A stretch of DNA of 6,281 bases, from the NCBI GenBank assembly GCA_022616655.1, contig JAKEEJ010000029.1, positions 1 to 6,281 of the forward strand, written 5' to 3'. Made by a program: the position numbers and the translations under genes. This document shows, in pieces, positions 5,855 through 6,281 of the stretch. This stretch comes from Nevskiales bacterium. GTDB lineage: Bacteria; Pseudomonadota; Gammaproteobacteria; Nevskiales; Nevskiaceae. Position 1 is the first letter of the stretch. Each line of letters begins with the position of its first letter. The notes under the pieces are model-generated. The model had not been told where the DNA came from, searched no databases, and saw nothing but the letters and a program-made list of their open reading frames with translations.

Positions 5855-6281
5855 TCAGAACTGGAAGTAGATGAATTCGACGTCAATCACCGCCGCTGTC
5901 GCGACCAGCACGAACAGAACGGTGTAGTCCAGGCCGCGGTTCCACCAGGGACGGTGATCCAGCGCCGCCTCGTCACGCGCGGCGCGAGACACCCACTGCA
6001 AAACCAGCAGTGGCACGACGTGCATCAGAATCCAGACGAACGTTCCTTTGACCGCCGCCGCGCCGCCCAACGACCATTGGCCCAGTGCCTGGACCAGCGC
6101 GAAAAACGTGGCAGCGTCGGAACTGCGGAAAATCAGCCAGCCGAACAGGGTCAGCACAAACATGAGGGCCACGGCCGGTGCGCGTGTCGCCTCGCCGCCG
6201 GTTTCCAGCCGCGTCAAGGGCGGGCAGACGCGGTACAGCACCAGCAGGCCGGCGTGGTACGCGCCCCACAACACAAACATC
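5855..6281 (-). CDS. MBOAT-family O-acyltransferase, C-terminal part (5' end outside window)
   Basis: About 141 residues of the C-terminal end are present; the gene continues past the right edge. The visible part begins with FVLWGAYHAGLLVLYR, which carries the family's conserved histidine (codon at 6254-6256) in the W-G-x-x-H-x-G context seen in AlgI- and PatA-like enzymes. Three hydrophobic membrane segments follow: around ALMFVLTLFGWLIF, WILMHVVPLLVLQWV and TVLFVLVATAAVIDVEF. The protein ends in FIYFQF, a common tail of this family. Such proteins move an acyl group, often acetyl, from the cytoplasm across the inner membrane to a glycan or to a periplasmic partner. The methionine at 6280 is internal, not the start. 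The SGNH gene follows 5 bases downstream. The acyl group and acceptor cannot be inferred from this fragment. Confidence 0.88.
   Translation of the reverse strand, partial: MFVLWGAYHAGLLVLYRVCPPLTRLETGGEATRAPAVALMFVLTLFGWLIFRSSDAATFFALVQALGQWSLGGAAAVKGTFVWILMHVVPLLVLQWVSRAARDEAALDHRPWWNRGLDYTVLFVLVATAAVIDVEFIYFQF

Noticed and set aside
4908..5870. Plus-strand open frame of 320 codons opposite the SGNH gene
   Set aside because: It is rich in H, R, Q and G with no domain pattern, while the SGNH blocks all lie in the other frame.
1..6281. CRISPR array, tRNA, rRNA or phage genes
   Set aside because: No regularly spaced repeats, tRNA-like cloverleaf, rRNA segments or phage structural motifs were seen on reading both strands.

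Overview
The window looks like chromosomal DNA of a GC-rich Gram-negative bacterium, most likely a gammaproteobacterium. The main evidence is a clear LPS heptosyltransferase I (WaaC), a WaaE/KdtX-type family 2 glycosyltransferase and a periplasmic L,D-transpeptidase. These are envelope genes of a proteobacterium, and the codon use is strongly GC-biased throughout. The sequence alone does not give the genus.

Layout from left to right: (1) 1-100 is the left tip of an IS3-family insertion sequence running off the left edge, with a terminal repeat, an RBS-covering hairpin and the first 13 codons of its OrfA transposase gene. (2) 112-1176 (-) is a family 4 glycosyltransferase. (3) 1210-1734 (-) is a type II toxin-antitoxin cassette with an intact antitoxin and a ParE/RelE-type toxin broken by a single-base frameshift. 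(4) 1831-2643 (+) is the family 2 glycosyltransferase. (5) 2613-3587 (-) is waaC, whose 3' end overlaps that of the previous gene tail to tail. (6) 3656-4855 (+) is an exported YkuD-type L,D-transpeptidase with an NTF2-like tail, divergent from waaC. (7) 4836-5849 (-) is a membrane-anchored SGNH hydrolase-like protein, again overlapping its convergent neighbour. (8) 5855-6281 (-) is the C-terminal part of an MBOAT O-acyltransferase, running off the right edge and directly upstream of the SGNH gene.

The common theme is the cell envelope. Three glycosyltransferases point to LPS core or other surface glycan assembly. The L,D-transpeptidase-like protein acts on peptidoglycan. The MBOAT/SGNH pair resembles the two-part machines that O-acylate glycans in the periplasm. 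The genes are not one operon: strands alternate and two convergent pairs overlap at their ends. The IS and the decaying toxin-antitoxin cassette suggest the left third has received mobile DNA.

I found no convincing undescribed multi-gene system. The points most worth a second look are the frameshifted toxin, which still gives a product of nearly normal length in the wrong frame, the hairpin over the transposase start, and the acylation pair beside LPS core genes. No gap between genes exceeds 100 bases.
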